From Marinobacterium lacunae (GTDB taxonomy: Bacteria > Pseudomonadota > Gammaproteobacteria > Pseudomonadales > Balneatricaceae), in assembly GCF_000705555.1 (NCBI RefSeq), contig NZ_JMQN01000021.1, positions 1 to 64,000 on the forward strand: a DNA stretch of 64,000 nt, in the 5' to 3' direction. The notes under the pieces were generated by a model. It was not told where the DNA came from and made no database searches. It worked only from the letters and a program-made list of their open reading frames with translations. The position numbers were made by a program, and so were the translations under genes. Shown here one piece after another: positions 62,716 through 64,000 of the stretch (position 1 is the first letter of the stretch; each line of letters opens with the position of its first letter).

Positions 62716-64000
62716 GATGCCAGTGCCTCGACTATCTTTGCCGCCTGAGGCTGGATGACCGGCTGCACATGGATACGGCTGTTCGGGTTTTCCAGATGCC
62801 AGGGGCGTTTGCAGCCGCCGAGAGCCTCGGCAACGGCCAACCCACTTTGCAAACCGTCCTCGTGGAACCCGTAACCGAACCAGGCGCCGCAAAACCAGGT
62901 GTTTCGGGAGCCTTGCAGTGTCCAGAGTTCGCGCTGTGCCGATACCGAATCCAGCGTGAACTGGGGGTGGTCATAGAGATAACTGCGGTGAATCAGTTCG
63001 GTTTCGGGTTCATGCGGTGGATTGAGCGTGACAAAAAGGTCGCGTTCGGTGGCCAGCGGCTGCAGGCGGTTCATCCAGTAGCTGACGGCAGGTGGCTCGC
63101 CCGGTTCACCTGAGCAGAGGTAGTTCCAGCTTGCCCAGGCTTTCTTGCGGCTGGGCATCAGGGACGGATCGGAGTGCAGAATGGCGCGGTTACGCTGGTA
63201 TGGGAAACACTTCAGCAGCTGTCTCTCGTCGGCGCTCGGATCAGCAAGCAGTGAGAGGGTCTGATCGGCATGACAGGCAAGCACAACGTGATCGAACGTC
63301 TCCTGCTGCCCATGCTGATGATGCAGAATCACCTTGGCGTTTGAACGCTGCACCTTGTGGATGCGACTGTTATAGCGCACCCGGCCCTCAAGCGGAGCCA
63401 GCAGACGCTTTACATATTCTCGACTGCCGCCAACAACCGTGCTCCACTGCGGCCTATCCTTGAGTTGGACCAGACCGTGATTCTGACAGAACCGCAGGAA
63501 GGTAAGCGCTGGGTAGTCCAGCATCCTCTCAGCCGGGGTAGACCAGATTGCCGCACCCATCGGTACAAGGTGATTGTCGATAAAATTACGGCTGTAGCCA
63601 TATCGTGAAAGCATCTGGCCGAGGGTGAGCGGCTCGTTTGCAGCGCAGGCGACCAACTCAGGTGCCTGTCGATAAAAGCGCAGAATCTCCCGTAACAGAT
63701 TCCAATGCGCGGTATTGATCAAGTTGCGCTTTTGGGCAAAAAATCCCGGAAGTCCGCAGCCGCTGTACTCCAGCCTGCCTTTCTCGATTGATACGGCAAA
63801 GGACATGTCGGTTGCGGTCGTCTCGACACCCAGATGATCAAAGAGCTTAACCAGATTGGGGTAGTTGACCGGGTTGTAGACGATGAAACCTGTGTCGACC
63901 GCAACCGCGTTGCGTTCGTCCATGTCGAGCTGCGCGGTATTGGAGTGTCCGCCCGGGCGGTCGTCCTTTTCAAACAGGGTTACCTGATGATGACGGCTCA
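62709..64000 (-). CDS. FAD-dependent amine-oxidase-like oxidoreductase, N-terminus cut by window end
   Basis: The protein starts beyond 64000. The visible 430 residues begin HHQVTLFEKDDRPGGHSNT, just after where the dinucleotide-binding GxGxxG should be, and include the FAD segment VDTGFIVYNPVNYPNLVKLFDHLGV (in part: VDTGFIVYN), VVLACHADQTL and a C-terminal FCGAWFGYGFHEDGL...SGLAVAEAL FAD site. It belongs to the protoporphyrinogen-oxidase/amine-oxidase superfamily and is thought to desaturate or oxidise a fatty-acyl chain in this cluster type. Confidence 0.9.
   Translation of the reverse strand, partial: SRHHQVTLFEKDDRPGGHSNTAQLDMDERNAVAVDTGFIVYNPVNYPNLVKLFDHLGVETTATDMSFAVSIEKGRLEYSGCGLPGFFAQKRNLINTAHWNLLREILRFYRQAPELVACAANEPLTLGQMLSRYGYSRNFIDNHLVPMGAAIWSTPAERMLDYPALTFLRFCQNHGLVQLKDRPQWSTVVGGSREYVKRLLAPLEGRVRYNSRIHKVQRSNAKVILHHQHGQQETFDHVVLACHADQTLSLLADPSADERQLLKCFPYQRNRAILHSDPSLMPSRKKAWASWNYLCSGEPGEPPAVSYWMNRLQPLATERDLFVTLNPPHEPETELIHRSYLYDHPQFTLDSVSAQRELWTLQGSRNTWFCGAWFGYGFHEDGLQSGLAVAEALGGCKRPWHLENPNSRIHVQPVIQPQAAKIVEALASC

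Overview
The window looks like chromosome from a marine, Oceanospirillales/Pseudomonadales-type gammaproteobacterium. The basis is gene content: three TRAP permease modules with four DctP binding proteins, a sigma-54-controlled 3-hydroxybutyrate operon, a LysR/azoR pair, a yadGH-queF operon and an OapA-like M23 peptidase. The genus cannot be fixed from the sequence alone. GC content is moderately high and most genes are tightly packed.

Layout. (1) 1-1.5 kb: the right end of an IS3-family element inserted in a decayed IS1182-like transposase gene. (2) 1.5-18.25 kb: a 16.7-kb, all-plus-strand sugar-acid island. It holds two paralogous FCD/GntR regulators, a PdxA-like dehydrogenase, an enolase-superfamily dehydratase whose active-site numbering (K177-x-R179, H316) matches L-lyxonate dehydratase, a FAH-fold (AraD1/GguC) second dehydratase, an alpha-ketoglutaric semialdehyde dehydrogenase, two amidohydrolase-type lactonases, three TRAP binding proteins with two TRAP permeases, and a BASS-type carrier. 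Read together they import an aldonic acid or its lactone, open the lactone, dehydrate twice and oxidise to 2-oxoglutarate. A shared operator, TGGTA-N9-TACCA, precedes the pdxA-like gene and the second regulator. (3) 18.6-25.4 kb (minus): a lipoprotein, then a five-gene fatty-acid catabolism operon (acyl-CoA dehydrogenase, acyl-CoA ligase, DUF2889, nitronate monooxygenase-like, enoyl-CoA hydratase). (4) 25.7-28.8 kb: small secreted protein, a hypothetical, and groES-groEL behind a heat-shock-type promoter. (5) 28.9-38.5 kb: 3-hydroxybutyrate uptake and catabolism (acetoacetyl-CoA synthetase, 3-HB dehydrogenase, TRAP DctP/Q/M) with a sigma-54 promoter, an enhancer-like palindrome and a divergent sigma-54 activator gene, followed by a stand-alone cNMP-binding protein and a thiolase. 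AAnAAnAA motifs like those bound by Hfq/Crc in Pseudomonas sit near the starts of several of these catabolic genes.

(6) 38.6-47.7 kb: an ADP-ribosylglycohydrolase, a CxxCH-containing GGDEF/EAL protein, LysR/azoR, a glutathionyl-hydroquinone reductase, a pirin, a 37-residue membrane peptide, a PilT/PilU-type ATPase and a coiled-coil membrane protein. (7) 47.8-49.3 kb: three identical tRNA-Glu(TTC)/tRNA-Gly(GCC) pairs behind two strong promoters, followed by ~110-bp tandem repeats that each carry the last 24 nt of tRNA-Gly, resembling the rtT repeats after E. coli tyrT. (8) 49.5-60 kb: M23 endopeptidase, PA2817-like protein, yadG-yadH-queF-nitroreductase-thioesterase operon, copper P-type ATPase behind a 19-bp-spacer MerR-type promoter, periplasmic cyclophilin, and a Cache-domain chemoreceptor. 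(9) 60.1-64 kb (minus): FAD oxidoreductase (cut by the window end), DUF1365, cyclopropane-fatty-acid synthase-like methyltransferase and DUF3833, a lipid-modification operon.

The items most worth following are the L-lyxonate island with its unexplained PdxA homologue and duplicated regulators/lactonases, the rtT-like tRNA-Gly repeats, and the layered sigma-54 plus CA-motif control of 3-hydroxybutyrate use.
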